Counted from the stretch's first letter, positions 10,288 to 21,699 are shown. The stretch is 64,000 nucleotides of DNA from Macrosoma leucophasiata (GCA_036365455.1 JAWQUS010000027.1:20944501-21008500), one strand, 5' to 3'. Notes: generated from the sequence alone by a model not told the origin. Numbers and translations are program-made.

Positions 10288-10471
10288 CAGTGATTCCCAA
10301 AGTGGTCCATATAGACCCCCTGGGGTCTATGGGAGACTCGATGGGGTCTACGTATATGCGTAAATAAAAATGGGATATATGGGAAAGTGATATAAATGTT
10401 AGCAAGGGGGTCCACCGAAACCAGAAAAAAATTGTTAGGGGTCTACAAGAAAAATAGTTTGGGAACCTCTG
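10288..10471. mobile_element. hAT-type MITE with 8-bp TSD
   Basis: 184 bp bounded by CAGTGATTCCCAAAGT and TTTGGGAACCTCTG. It is flanked on both sides by TACTAGCA (10280-10287 and 10472-10479), an exact 8-bp target duplication. Confidence 0.85.
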
Positions 10472-10574
10472 TACTAGCATAAATTACTGTAGGTGCCCTT
10501 AGTTATTGCATTAGTTTATGCGGATTTTTAAGCTATTGCATAGCTGTACTATTCATTTTTCGCAATAACACATG

Positions 10575-10665
10575 CGAGTGACCTTTAAAAGTAAAGAAAA
10601 ACCGGAAAGAAAAATATTTGACTTCGGGTAGGAATCGAACCCGGGACCTCAGGATAACCAGTCCA
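10575..10665. repeat. tRNA-like foldback fragment, second subfamily
   Basis: GTAAAGAAAAACCGGAAAGA, then TTCGGGTAGGAATCGAACCC, an antisense tRNA-like 3' half. The preceding AATAACACATGCGAGTGA matches the arm of the element at 45850. Confidence 0.6.
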
Positions 10666-10724
10666 GCATTGCATAAGCTTTTATCGCGGGCTTTGAGCGC
10701 GGCGACCGAAGCGAGAATTTGTTT

Positions 10725-10880
10725 TCATGTGATGGTGGTAGCAAACACGTTGGACTAAGATCTTTTGCCTCTGTGACAGTTTTTACGGGGCCATACATTA
10801 CCATCTAACCGGAACACGATAGTGCTGAACACTACTATCTGGCGGCAGATAGATTGGTGCCTACGCCCTCGAGCTCCTAC
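10725..10880 (-). repeat. Repeat family A fragment
   Basis: It contains GGGCCATACATTACCATCTA, then GGCGGCAGATAGATTGGTGC. Antisense partial copy. Confidence 0.65.
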
Positions 10881-10984
10881 AATGGATTATTTTATCCAAA
10901 TTATACTGGACACCAATATTGGGTCCAAAGTTTTTCTAAACTTGACAAAAGTCATCCCAAACTTCGTTTGGCATATAGAAAGTT

Positions 10985-11335
10985 GTAAATAAAATTATAA
11001 TAATTGTTTTATATTATTTCGCATTAACACATGCTTGTGAAATATATTTTTATTTTAAAGAGAAATGGAAAGAAAAATTTGACTTCAGGCGAGACTCGAA
11101 CTCGACTCTAATAGATGGCGCTGCTTCTACCATAAAAGCAATGCAATAAATGTGAAGGAAAGATTTGACAAATCGGGCAGGACTTCAGTAGTTCAATTGG
11201 AAGAGCGGCTGGACTAGATTCCCAGTAGGCCGCGAGTTCGAGTCTCGCCTGAAGTCAAATTTTTCTTTCCATTTTTCTTTAAAATAAAATATATTTCACA
11301 AGCATGTGTTAATGCGAAATAATATAAAAACAATA
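10985..11335. repeat. Complete tRNA-like foldback element (family E)
   Basis: Both outer arms are present: ATTGTTTTATATTATTTCGC on the left, and its complement GCGAAATAATATAAAAACAA on the right. The right half carries a sense tRNA-like sequence (about 11187-11262) with complementary ACTTCAG/CTGAAGT, D stem and a perfect 5-bp T stem. Confidence 0.8.
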
Positions 11336-11614
11336 TTTAACGGTTTGATTTCAATTCGTATTTTGAGGTTATAGTCCAGTCTATTGAAATTTGTTGTAAA
11401 TATATTGTATTTAAAATCATTACAGTGTCATCAAATAGTATTTATAATGACTAGCTATCTTCATTTATGATTGTGATATTTTTTTGACTAGGTAAGTAGT
11501 GCTACATCCGAGAGTGTTGTGGGTGTAAGGTCTTAGCATAATTTATTGTAGACGATCACAATTCGTAATAGATAATATTTAATATTAATATTTGTTTTAC
11601 TATCCTTGATTTAT

Positions 11615-12170
11615 AAAACGTAACTTCACGCCTGTAATCCCCAAAGGGGTAGGCAGAGGTAAAATGCATCCATTCAAGCATACATGCAAACACCCACGAT
11701 TCGCCTTTTACGTTTTGGCCCATGTAACAGGTGGCGAGCCTGTTGACATCTCCGGGCACATTACCAAACTTCGAGGTACTAAGAAATTTCCAGAAAAATG
11801 GAACTATCCCAATAGAACCAGAGATAAAGGACTTTACACCATTAGGACTTTACTCTGATAACCCCCTACCCGGGAATCGAACCAAGGACCTCAGCGTAGT
11901 AGTCATAGATTTATTATCTACTTCGTTAGATAATTATATTAGTATATAAATATTTATATACTAATATAATGAAGAGAATGATGAAGGTAGACGAGGCACG
12001 AGAGGTTTGTCTGAACCGGGATATCTGGCGCTCTACACTCTCTGCCTACCCCGTTAGGGACCTGGCGTGAAGATATATACATACATACATAAATATTTAT
12101 ATTATATTAGTATTATACATCTATGGTAGTAGTAGTGGCCTGCTACCACTAGGCTACCGAGGCAGTTTAG
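11615..12170 (-). repeat. tRNA-derived SINE (family C), interrupted by LINE tail
   Basis: Antisense copy from ACGTAACTTCACGCCTGTAA to GGTAGCAGGCC-type head (12130-12165). It is split by a LINE 3' fragment at about 11945-12110. Confidence 0.7.
11945..12110 (+). mobile_element. RTE-like LINE 3' tail with (ATAC)n
   Basis: It encodes the end of a reverse-transcriptase ORF ([19 protein letters not shown]) and ends GGGACCTGGCGTGAAGATAT plus (ACAT)n. The fuller copy is at 26955-27340. Confidence 0.7.
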
Positions 12171-12248
12171 TTTAGTTTTACTTGATCTTTACCTTCGGTC
12201 TCAGGTTCTGTCCTTCATTCAGGATTTCATTTATTTTATGTGAGGAAG

Positions 12249-13055
12249 CAGTGCCGGATTAGCAATATAGCAGGAGTAGCAAATGCTACGGGCCCCGCGC
12301 CATTGGGGGCTCCGTGCCTGTGCCCAAAAAAAAAACACAAATATGTAATACACCTTAGCTATTCTCAAAGGGAGCGTTGACCACTAATTATAAAGGTACC
12401 TATATTATTATGTTGCAAGTTGGCAATACCACAATACTTACAGGGGGAATCCCCTAAATTTGTTTTCGATTCCTTTTCGTAAATATTGTTTTATTTACAT
12501 CCTAAAGGAGATGTTGCAAAAATGTATGGACCTCCGGCTATGTATCGTACACAATATCATTAAATAGGCAAAATCAATATAAAAACGTTTTTTACTGCAT
12601 ATTTTCACTTGTTTAGCTTTGTTTGCAGTTACAAAACATTATTTGCAGTTAGAATCGCAACTCAAAACCAACATGGCGAATATGGCGGGCGATGTCATTT
12701 TGACATTTTAATTTTTTTAATTGTATTTTGATTATATAGTACTTGGAGAAAAAAGTAATATTTTCTAAATACTATCAAAATCGATTGATCCCAAGTGTCG
12801 GCTGTATCGCCGCTATGTTTAACATAGTTGAAAATGATAAAATCGTTTGAATTAAATGGGGTTGTATCTCTAAAATATATTCTTGAATAAATTAATTGTA
12901 TTTTTTTCGGAATCTTTATTAATTTACCAATTTTTTGAGGACGTGTACGAACTAGAGCCGAGCTCGCAACATCTCCTTTCAGTAGGCGGCAATGTAACTC
13001 TAGGGCCCCATGGTCACATTTGCTACGGGCCCCGCACCGGCTTTATCCGGCACTG
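12249..13055. mobile_element. hAT-type non-autonomous element with 8-bp TSD
   Basis: 807 bp, ends CAGTGCCGGATTAG and TTTATCCGGCACTG, flanked by TGAGGAAG at 12241-12248 and 13056-13063. It interrupts a family A repeat (left flank to 12248, right flank from 13056). No transposase ORF is seen. A second member is at 33067-34662. Confidence 0.9.
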
Positions 13056-13110
13056 TGAGGAAGTGGCAAACAATCATACAGTTCATATTGATGGTAAGTG
13101 AATAATGTAG
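13056..13110 (-). repeat. Repeat family A fragment split by hAT insertion
   Basis: GAAGTGGCAAACAATCATAC, then GTTCATATTGATGG. This is the continuation of the repeat that the hAT element entered. Confidence 0.65.
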
Positions 13111-13194
13111 CCTATTGTAGTGTGTGCTACGTCACATACGCACACACACTCATTGTATATAGGTATAAACATGTAACGGAAATAGAGGAGCTGG

Positions 13195-13300
13195 CATGAC
13201 GATTCTACTAAGAGGGGAGAAGCGAGGCTAGAGGTGAGGAGAGGAGAGGCGTGGCGTGGTGTGGCGTGATTTGGTGAGGTAAGGAGAGGAGAGCATAAAG
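13195..13300. repeat. Low-complexity purine/GGCGTGG-rich tract
   Basis: Dense GAGGAG, GGCGTGG and GGTGTGG words on the + strand. No function can be assigned. Confidence 0.5.
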
Positions 13301-13394
13301 ATGAAGTACTATTTTGAAGTGAGTTTTTTTTTTAAAGTGATTGACGTTAAAAGACATATTTTTTCAAAAATTGGAATGTTTCTTTTCCTTTTTT

Positions 13395-14232
13395 TAGGGT
13401 TCCGTACCTTAAAAGGAAAAAAGGAACCCTTATGGGATCACTCGTGCGTCTGTCTGTCTGTCTGTCACAGCCAATTTGCTCCGAAACTACTAGACCGATT
13501 GAGTTGAAATTTGATGAATATATGTAAATTGGTGACCCAAAGATGAACACGTCAAGTAAAATAATAAATTTCAAACAGGGGGGCCACTTTCGGGGGGGAT
13601 AAATCAGAAAATTAAAAAAATAATCGTAAACTGTGTTGTGTGACATATTAAATGAAAGAGGTTGTTGTCAGTATCTCAGATACATTTTTATAATTTTTGC
13701 AACAAATTTGAAGTTATTTAAGAAGAACGACGAAAATTGACCACCCGTCCCCTCCCCTATCTCCGAAACTACTGAACTTATAATTTTGAAAAAATGTGGA
13801 AAATAGTTCTTTGCCTATAGATTACTGGAAAACCTATAAGAAGTTTGAGTATTCAAATTAAATCGAAAATTCTTAATAATCCCCCCCTGCCGGTACCACC
13901 GTAACCGCTATGTCCCTGCATTTCAAATCTGTAATATTTTCGAAAATATTTATTTATTGTTTAAATTATTTCGCATTAACACATGCTTGTGAAATATATT
14001 TTATTTTAAAGAAAAATGGAAAGAAAAATTTGACTTCAGGATTTGACAAATCGGGCAGGGCTTCAGTAGCTCAATTGGAAGAGCGGCTGGACTGGATTCC
14101 CAGTAGGTCGCGAGTTCGAGCCTCGCCTGAAGTCAAATTTTTCTTTCCATTTTTCTTTAAAATAAAAAAAAATATTTATTTAAATTACGGAACCCTCACC
14201 ACGCGAGTCGAACTCGCACTTGTCCGGTTTTA
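13395..14232. repeat. GGGTTCCGTA repeat, full-length copy
   Basis: It starts TTAGGGTTCCGTACC, has a (TCTG)n block at 13445-13465, and ends GTCGAACTCGCACTTGTCCG. This family is common in Lepidoptera. A tRNA-like foldback element is nested at 13955-14170. Confidence 0.8.
13955..14170. repeat. tRNA-like foldback element nested in GGGTTCCGTA repeat
   Basis: Left arm ATTTCGCATTAACACATGCT; internal sense tRNA-like sequence from about 14060 (GGCTTCAGTAGCTCAATTGG) to about 14135; right arm ends TTTTCTTTAAAATAAAAA. Confidence 0.75.
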
Positions 14233-14254
14233 TTTTAATATGTAATGCCATCGC

Positions 14255-14575
14255 CATTGCGCATATTGCCAGTGTCAAGTAAAACGATATTTTGTATTCA
14301 TCATAAGCAGCGTAAAAGTTAGAGTCAGTCGGTCAATTATCAGTCAGTCAGTCAGAGTCATAGTCAGTAATTCGAGTAAAGCGACGGCTACTTTACTAGA
14401 ATATTTACAATGAAGTTTTGGAGGCAAACAAAAAAACGTGTTTTCGAACTGTTATTCTATTATATCTCACTATACACGGGCACTGTAATAAACCTATATC
14501 AAAATACCATCAACTTTATTCAATATAACTTAAAAGTACACCAAGAAAATGAAATAAAATAAGAGCACCGCCTCT
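14255..14575 (+). repeat. Repeat family T
   Basis: GTGTCAAGTAAAACGATATT, (GTCA)n block, TTTGGAGGCAAACAAAAAAA, ending AAATAAAATAAGAGCACC. The other copies are 29392-29687 (-) and 57925-58255 (+). Confidence 0.7.
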
Positions 14576-14639
14576 TTCAAGGTCCAAAAAAAAAACTTGG
14601 AATGGGTTGTCTAACATATTTTTTATTCTATTTAAAAAT

Positions 14640-15500
14640 CAATTTCAAATCTTGATGGGCTAGTTTCGACTTCGTAGAGCGTTACCTCTGCTGCACCATA
14701 CGTAGTATTTGTATACTCTGCACCATGCCTACGTAAGCACTGATAGTCCGGTATTGGTCGGAACTTGAATCAAAATAGGGAACAGAATGGCCGAAGTCTC
14801 CTTCCTAAAGTCGATATGCAATAAGGGGCCTAACTCACTAGGATGGTCAAGTTGCCGGCTACGTATCCAAGCAGTCAGCATGGTGTGGAGACGTCGCCGG
14901 CTGTGTATCCAAGCTGATAGTATGGAAATGCATGATACCTTACTCACCTGGCCACCTTGTGGCGACGCTCTCTACTACTCCACACCATTCTAATTGCTTG
15001 GATACGTAGCCGGGGACGTAGATAAGGCGTCCTAGTGAAAATTCATTTAATCACTTGGAAATAATAGAGTTTATATAATAATAGTGAGTTAGGACACTTA
15101 GATATCACGTATTTCCAAAGAGCAACACGGGCCACCGGTTGGGGCGGACTGGAGGGGAGTAGCCATAGCGTTTATTACCGATGCAAAACAGTCTGCCAAT
15201 TTTTGCCGGGGGAAATGCGTGCGACACACACGCACACTACAAAAATCGTCTATTACTACGAAACTCACACCTTGACTTTAACAAAGTACAGAAAAAATTT
15301 CACGCACACATTTAAACATCCAGGCGACAGATACAGGCCCATTTGGGCTTGTACTTTGACAGAGGGGAAAGCCTACATATGGCTTCTCCCCTCCGGTGTT
15401 GCTCTGTGTGTATTTCAATACTAGATGTTTGGATACGTAACCAGCGACGTCGCCATTGCGTCCTAGTGAGTTAGAGCCCTATTTCTTGTTTGATACTGTA
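14640..15500. repeat. Foldback MITE F split by a Tc1-type MITE
   Basis: Family F starts CTAGTTTCGACTTCGTAGAG. It breaks at 14823 and resumes at 15482 with TTTCTTGTTTGATACTG. Confidence 0.65.
14824..15479. mobile_element. TA-flanked MITE inside family F
   Basis: Terminal inverted repeats AGGGGCCTAACTCACTAGGA and TCCTAGTGAGTTAGAGCCC, with TA on both sides. A further repeat (about 15120-15400, GGGCCACCGGTTGGGGCGGA...) is nested inside and recurs at 22855-23275 and 36590-36710. Confidence 0.7.
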
Positions 15501-15714
15501 TTTTCTATTTGCATAACATTGAAATCAAGTTTTCTGACTTTGGCCGTGTTTCATTGGCACTAATAGGAGTGTAGGGATGAACATCATCATCAGATATACA
15601 TATAATTGCTATTAATACCCATCCAAAACGAATAGGGTATTAATTATATAAGAGGCGTGTAGTAACTTGTGCCTACTTACGTCGAGTAACTTCAAGTCTG
15701 AATTCCCTCCCCTC

Positions 15715-16440
15715 GAGGGTTTCCGCCTTGTCGTGGCGGGGAGGCTCAGTACCCGGTGGTTGGCCTCACACCGGAGAAGCCAAGAGGAACCCAGACAGGG
15801 GACCGGCGTTTGGCGTGGCTCTGCCCGCCACTCGCTGCTGTGGTGAGGAGACGGCTGGGGAAGAGGTGTACGGGTGTGTCGTTGCCCTGCACCCTATCCC
15901 CAGCCGCCTAGCGGTTGTCCCGCCGTGAGATGAGGACGTGGTGGGGAGGCGGCTGGGGAAGAGGTGTATGGGTGTGTCGTTGCCCTGCACCCTATTCACA
16001 GCCGCCTAGCGGTGGTCCCGCCGTCAGATAGGGACGTGGTGGGGCCGCGGAGGGGTGGTTGAAGGTCAGTTCATCACTGACACTCCCGCTCCCCCGGGGC
16101 CGGACTGTGTGCCCCTGGACTTCTCCACCCGGGCGTCTTGGGACGCCTGGCGATGTGAGTGGTCGGGGCAGGGACCTTCGGGCGCCGGACTAGGGGATGT
16201 CCGTCGCCCGAATGGAGAGGTCCCGGGCTGGCTGGCGTGCAAGTGTTCCGCACGCCACTAGTGTTGGTTGGAGCCCGAAGGCTCCGAGGAGGGCTCGGCA
16301 ACGATCAGCCGCCGGTGGGGTCGCGGATGTGTGCGATAGCGTTCCCGTGACCCCGCCAGTGATGGCGGACGAGTCGGAATACCCAGGGGTTTTTAGTGGG
16401 TAGACGGATGCCTTTCCCGGAGTAAAAGTGAGGGATAAGG
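15715..16440 (+). mobile_element. GC-rich LINE 5'-region-like segment with 98-bp tandem repeat
   Basis: A sharp GC island in AT-rich DNA. Two tandem units of 98 bp start at 15852 and 15950 (CGGCTGGGGAAGAGGTGTA). It ends with GGAATACCCAGGGGTTTTTA, as seen in the 5' parts of R1/TRAS-like LINEs. A related piece lies at 35008-35350. No intact ORF. Confidence 0.5.
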
Positions 16441-16669
16441 ACCTTGATTTTCTATGGATATCTTCGGATACGTTGATTTACATTCATAGGCACTGTCAAA
16501 TCAATTAAAATGGAACCAGGCAGGATACTCCCCTTGGCAGCTTCGTTCCAGTTTCCAGAAGTCAATTAACCAAACTTTCCAATAGTCTATCCAAGTAACT
16601 ATCCAATTTCCAATATAAATCTATCTATTACATGATAGATGACGTAGAAATGTCTCACTTCAATAAATT

Positions 16670-17195
16670 TAAAACCAGCCAAGTGCGAGTCAAATACGTG
16701 CACAACGGGTTTCATACAAAAAATTGCCCAAAAAAATCCGGTCAAATGTGTGTCGGGCCACGCGCGGTGTAGGGTGCCGTAGTTTTAAGGTTTAATTAAT
16801 GTAATGAAAAAAAAAAATCTATGGAGTTGTTCAACATTTTCGAAACAAACTTGTAAAGCCAACTTAGGTGTGATCGTTTTCTTTTTAATATCGTTAAAGG
16901 TAGCTCCTATTACCGTAACGTTTCAATTTCTAACAACAACCGTTTAGTTGGTAGAGGAGGGGGGGACACTTGACTCTAACGAAAATTGACACTTTATAGT
17001 TTAATAAGTCACGAACAGTTAGCTAAATCCAAAAGTGTTAGCATACCCCTTACATTTTTGAAAGATTTATCCAACGATATCCCACACCAGGGGAGGTACC
17101 CAAAATAATTTTATTTATCATGTTTTTATTCTACCACTTTGTCGACGTGCCAAATTTCAAATCCCTAGTACCAATAGTTTTTGCGCTAAACCGCG

Positions 17196-17242
<47 letters not shown>

Positions 17243-17300
17243 GGACGGACGGACATGGCGAAACTATAAGCGTTCCTTGTTTACTACGGAACCCTAAAAA
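16670..17300. repeat. GGGTTCCGTA repeat, opposite orientation
   Basis: It starts CCAGCCAAGTGCGAGTC, contains (GACA)n at about 17197-17240, and ends TTTACTACGGAACCCTAAAA. Confidence 0.8.
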
Positions 17301-17687
17301 CGGACGTGGCAATTTGTTCCCAGTGTCTTCTCCATATTAAACTGGTTTTAGCCGACTCGTTCCTAAAATATACAGGTACCTTCGCCCACAGCGATATTAC
17401 TAGTAGTTGTATCCTACATTGTATTTTCTAATAATAATGGAGATTTAAATGAAAAACAACCATACATTGAATACTAATACGAAATTATCTTGACAGCAAG
17501 ATCAAGATAAAACTAGAATTTATCCCGCTGCGAGTGACCAGTATCGGTTGACAGGCGTACTCGATCGGTGAGTTGTTAGATTTTTTAATATTATTCTCGA
17601 TTTAAAGTGAAGTTTTTATATTTTATTAGGTTTTAAAATTGTATTGGCAAATAAGAATACTTAGTATTTACTGTATTGATGTTTTTT

Positions 17688-17960
17688 ATGTAATGACGGT
17701 AGCAAACAAGCATGCAGTTCACATTTATGTTAAGTGATGCCTGAAGCCTGTAGATACCCACATAAAGAGCAGAGGTCAAAATGCAGATGCATTGCCACCC
17801 CTGAGACCTTAGTTATTAAGTCTCTGTTATTACGGGCCATACATTACCATCTAACTGGAACTCGATAGTGATGAACTAGTGTTCACCATTTAGCGGCAGA
17901 TAAATTAGGTAATGCGGTGGTGCCTACGCCTACGCCCTCGAACTCCTACGCTGGAACTCT
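17688..17960 (-). repeat. Repeat family A
   Basis: TTATGTAATGACGGTAGCAA, then GGGCCATACATTACCATC, then CTCGAACTCCTACG. Antisense copy. Confidence 0.75.
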
Positions 17961-17990
17961 TAAGTAAGTACTGCAACCATTAGACATTTA

Positions 17991-18178
17991 CAAGGGCGTC
18001 GCCAACCAACGATTTAGAGGGGGGGAAGGCGGTTTGGCTTTAGGGAAGGACAGATTGGCTCTAGGGGCCAGGTTGGTACCTGTACTTTTGGGATTTAAGG
18101 TGATTTTGGTGTATATTGTGCTGTTTTTTATCTCCAGGGAGGGGCAGCCCCCTCTGCTACCCCTTGGCGACGCCTATA
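17991..18178. mobile_element. hAT-type MITE with 8-bp TSD
   Basis: Ends AAGGGCGTCGCCAA and TTGGCGACGCC. GACATTTA lies at 17983-17990 and 18179-18186, with a few extra bases at the right end. Confidence 0.75.
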
Positions 18179-18719
18179 GACATTTATACAAAGTCTAGAG
18201 GTGTCAATGCAGTTGCGTTACCAATTCGAAGCCAAGTTTTTTTGGCTCTGTGACAGGATAAGGAGGGAAATTTATTTACCATCTTACCGAAACACGAAAG
18301 TGCTGAAACGTATATGTTAATTATGTTTATACTCTAGTTTACACATACTATAATTTCTGACATACCTAGAGGCAAAATAAAATATTTTAGGCCCCAGTAG
18401 TTACAATGCATCATTTGGTTTTTTGTTTTTGTATGATATTTGCCTTGATGACGGATCGATGAGAGTATGCTTGTGTTTTGTTAAAAAATATGAGATATGC
18501 GTTGACTTACATACAAAAGTGACACGGCTCCGTCGGTTAGAAGCATCGACTATGGAACCAATAGACACCTTATGTAGGGCGAACGGTGTCTGTCAACGCA
18601 TACGCTAAATCAAGCTTATGTTATCCGCCATCTTAAAATGTTCATTTAATACCAACCACTTCCGTGATCTGAGAGTACATAAAATTTTCAAAAATAAAAC
18701 GAATAAAAAAAACATAAGA

Positions 18720-18798
18720 TGCCGAGTTGTAGTGTGAGATGCTGCAGTAAAATCACTAACACTTCTAATTTGAAAAAGGATGGTATTCTGGCAATAAA
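18720..18798 (+). pseudogene. THAP-domain-like start fragment
   Basis: An ATG followed by PSCSVRCCSKITNTSNLKK and a stop at about 18798. The opening MPSCSVxxC resembles the first zinc-binding residues of THAP domains. The rest of the domain is missing, so this is at most a relic, perhaps of a P-like transposase or THAP gene. Confidence 0.25.
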
Positions 18799-19152
18799 TT
18801 GAACATTCTCAGTCTATAGGAAGGCTGATTGGTCTGTGGTTGGAAGCTTGATGCAGTGTATAAATAAATAAAATCGATTCATCGAAAGATAGTGATTTTT
18901 TTATTTCTCAATATGAAATGTACTGTATGTACCTACATCGGTTTCTTTTTATTTGATACATTGATGAGACAAACCTGCTACAAGTATTTTAATAATACGT
19001 AAACTAGTTGTGGTAGTTCCAGTTGCTAAGCTGAAGCACGTAGGCACTACGGCATTTGTTAGATATTTGTTGCTTGCTACTTATGTAGGTATCTACTTTT
19101 GTGGTTTGTGGTCAATATCACAAGTTTAAAATTATAATGATGACAGTAAATA

Positions 19153-19770
19153 TGAAGCGCGCATGGCCCCGCGGCTGGTGCGGTCGCGGGTGTGTGATGG
19201 ATGACCGCTGGTGGCAAATAAAATGCGCGTTTCCATGCTTCGGAGGGTACGTTAAGCCGCCGATCCCGGTTGCTATCGATATACAGGTGTCCCAGAAATC
19301 AACGATATACCTAAAGTGATGTAGTTTTCATATTATAAGGATTTTTAAAAATATTGGCAAAACTGACATCCTGCGATGATTTTTCAAGCCCTAAGACCAC
19401 AAATATTATATTGTAGTCTTAGGACTTGACTTATTTGCAGTCTTAGGAGTTTTTCCGATATTTTTAAAAATCCTGATAATATTAAAAATACATGACGAAT
19501 ATTACTGTCATGACTTGGCCTATCACCCGTTTTCGGTATATCGTTGATTTCTGGGACACCCTGTATAGCAGTCGTTAAACCTTGCCCTGTTTCCAAATCG
19601 GAGGCCATAGCCCTTATGGCCTCCGATTTGGAAACATCCGAGAGCGGGTTGACCACTAACCCGTCTCTCCACCAACCCGCATTGTAGCAGCGTGGTGGTG
19701 TAAGCTCCAATCCTCCCTCCAAAAAGGGGAAAGTCTCGTGCCCAGCAATGGGACGTCTCAAGGGTTGCTA
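19153..19770 (+). repeat. 5S-rRNA-derived SINE (family B), split by MITE
   Basis: GAAGCGCGCATGGCCCCGCG at the start, GTGATGGATGACCGC inside, CAGCAATGGGACG near the end. The 5S-like part is shortened. A TA-flanked MITE interrupts it at 19284-19563. Confidence 0.75.
19284..19563. mobile_element. TA-flanked MITE in a SINE
   Basis: 280 bp. Inverted ends CAGGTGTCCCAGAAATCAAC and GTTGATTTCTGGGACACCCT, flanked by TA (19282-19283 and 19564-19565), as in the Tc1/mariner group. Confidence 0.8.
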
Positions 19771-20083
19771 TTATTATGAAGATGACCGGTAACCGTGCGT
19801 ACCGCCAGAAAATATGTACCTTACTATTACATAGATACGTTCTTTAGACTGTGCTACATAGAACAGAGCTTTGTGGTAAATATTGACCACGTTTATACCA
19901 CCCAATTATTTAAAAACAGGTTGAGTTTTCATTAACACATTTAAACAAATACTTATACGTAATCTCATAACAATATTGTGTGACAATGTTGAGTTACGGT
20001 CAGTGGTAACGCTAACTAATTACCATTTTACTGCACTGTCTTAAGAGACTGCGAAGAGAAAATGTTATTCAATAAAGAACAAT

Positions 20084-20113
20084 TTTTTTTATTTTTTTTT
20101 TTTTTTTTTTTAT
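20084..20113. repeat. T-rich homopolymer tract
   Basis: Nearly pure T run of about 30 bases with one or two A. Confidence 0.8.
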
Positions 20114-20430
20114 TAGATAAGTCGATATTGATTGCTGGATGGTGATGATCAAAAGTAGAAAGAGGACGGTAAAAACCACATACAGTAAGAAAATCAATTT
20201 AGAATCATAAGGGTTGCTGTGATGAAGGTTTACATGTATGCCTGAATGCATAATATATTTATATGTTTACCCCTGCCTTTCCCATCGGGGATTACAGACG
20301 TCTTACGGTAGATTCACACAGTCACATACAGGTTTTGGTCAAATAAAGGATCCCGTTTAACGTGAAAACTTTAGCGGAAGAAACCATTTACCGTCGAAAA
20401 ATTATTGACCATACCGTTGAAAACGAATGG

Positions 20431-20713
20431 CCGTGCATTAGTTTTTTGACCCGTGCATTAGTTTTTTGACGGTAGAAAAAATAAGTCCATTTGCTCAGCT
20501 TCAAATTGCGAGTCGAATACCTTCAATAAGAATTAAATTATACTTTTTGCAATTTTCACCATGACGGGTTTTTAAACTAATAACCGTGCATTAGTTTTTC
20601 GACCTGTGCATTAGTTTTTTAACGGTAGAAAAAAAAGGATTTTTTCTCAGCTTCAAATAGTGAGTCGAATCCCTTCAATAAGAGTTAAGTGATACTTTTT
20701 ACAATTTTCACCA
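20431..20713. repeat. 153-bp tandem duplication
   Basis: Units start at 20431 and 20584 (CCGTGCATTAGTTTTT). Each contains the same word twice near its start, then CTCAGCTTCAAAT, GAGTCGAAT and CAATTTTCACC. The second unit is shorter at the end. Confidence 0.8.
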
Positions 20714-21169
20714 TTTAAAGGCCTCAGCGTAGCTGCCATTCTTAAAACTTGTGCTAATGTTCGGTAACAAAAGAAATTTTCAATTGTTTTTTACCTAATA
20801 TTAAATTATAAAAATAAACTCGATCAACGTTTTACTAATTTTCTGCAGCTTCATTCTGCATAACACGTTTCATTGGTTTCGGTAGATTCGACCACAACGT
20901 GAAAAACAAAAGAAACAAGACAGACCAGCCAACAGTAATTCATTTGCATGTAAACAATGACTTAGTAGAACTGATTCAGTTTGTGTCAAGAACTTGGTCG
21001 GTTTGCTTAAGTTTAAATATATTTTTTTAATTAGTTTAAATTATTTCTCGCGAAAAATGCCGTGTGGATATTGTACTGATACTACAAAGAAAGTTTTGTT
21101 TGTAAGTTGACAACTACTAATTTCGTATCAACAGAAGATGCCGGATAGAGTAGGTTTGAAACCTACTAG

Positions 21170-21345
21170 GTACCTATCTACCTAGTAGGTTTGAAATTAC
21201 ATAATGCGCCCGGAAATGTCAACGGGTCCGCCACCTGTAAAAAACGTAACGATAAATCGAGGGTGTTTGCATTTATACTCGTATGCATACATTTACCTCT
21301 GCCTACCGCTTCGGGGATTGCAGTTGTGAAGTAACGTTTTTTAAA
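21170..21345 (+). repeat. tRNA-derived SINE (family C), 5'-truncated
   Basis: GCGCCCGGAAATGTCAACGG, then GTGTTTGCATTTATACTC, then GAAGTAACGTTTTTT. Confidence 0.65.
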
Positions 21346-21699
21346 CAATATTTAAATTGATAAAATTTTGATGATGTGATTTCATGACATAGCGAAACTC
21401 AACTTCAATGTAATTGAATGTTTTGAAACCACGTTTCAAATATTGCTTTGTATACTAACATACATAATCAAAGAAACAAATGATTAAACAAAGATGAATC
21501 TCATGGATGTCGCAAAGGTTTTGCAATCATTTATCTTTACTTTTGCACTTAACATTTATCTAGAAGACATATCACATACACTTATAACGTTATCTTAGGA
21601 AAAATGTTTAGATGTTTACGGGCATAAGCGTTTCATGTTTTTTGTATAGAGAGTAAAAGAAACTACAGAGATATCTGGAGTTCATTTACATAATATACT

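Noticed and set aside
11187..11262. Functional tRNA gene
   Set aside because: The anticodon arm is irregular, the sequence recurs within repeats, and the ends belong to the foldback arms.
16055..16403. Several overlapping ORFs in the GC-rich segment
   Set aside because: High GC removes stop codons by chance. None is conserved in the related fragment at 35008-35350.
17197..17250. Possible CRISPR-like array of short repeats
   Set aside because: A plain (GACA)n microsatellite inside the GGGTTCCGTA repeat, without spacers.
21058..21105. Possible first exon MPCGYCTDTTKKVLF followed by GTAAGT
   Set aside because: Only 15 codons and no downstream exon found. A CxxC pair alone is not enough.
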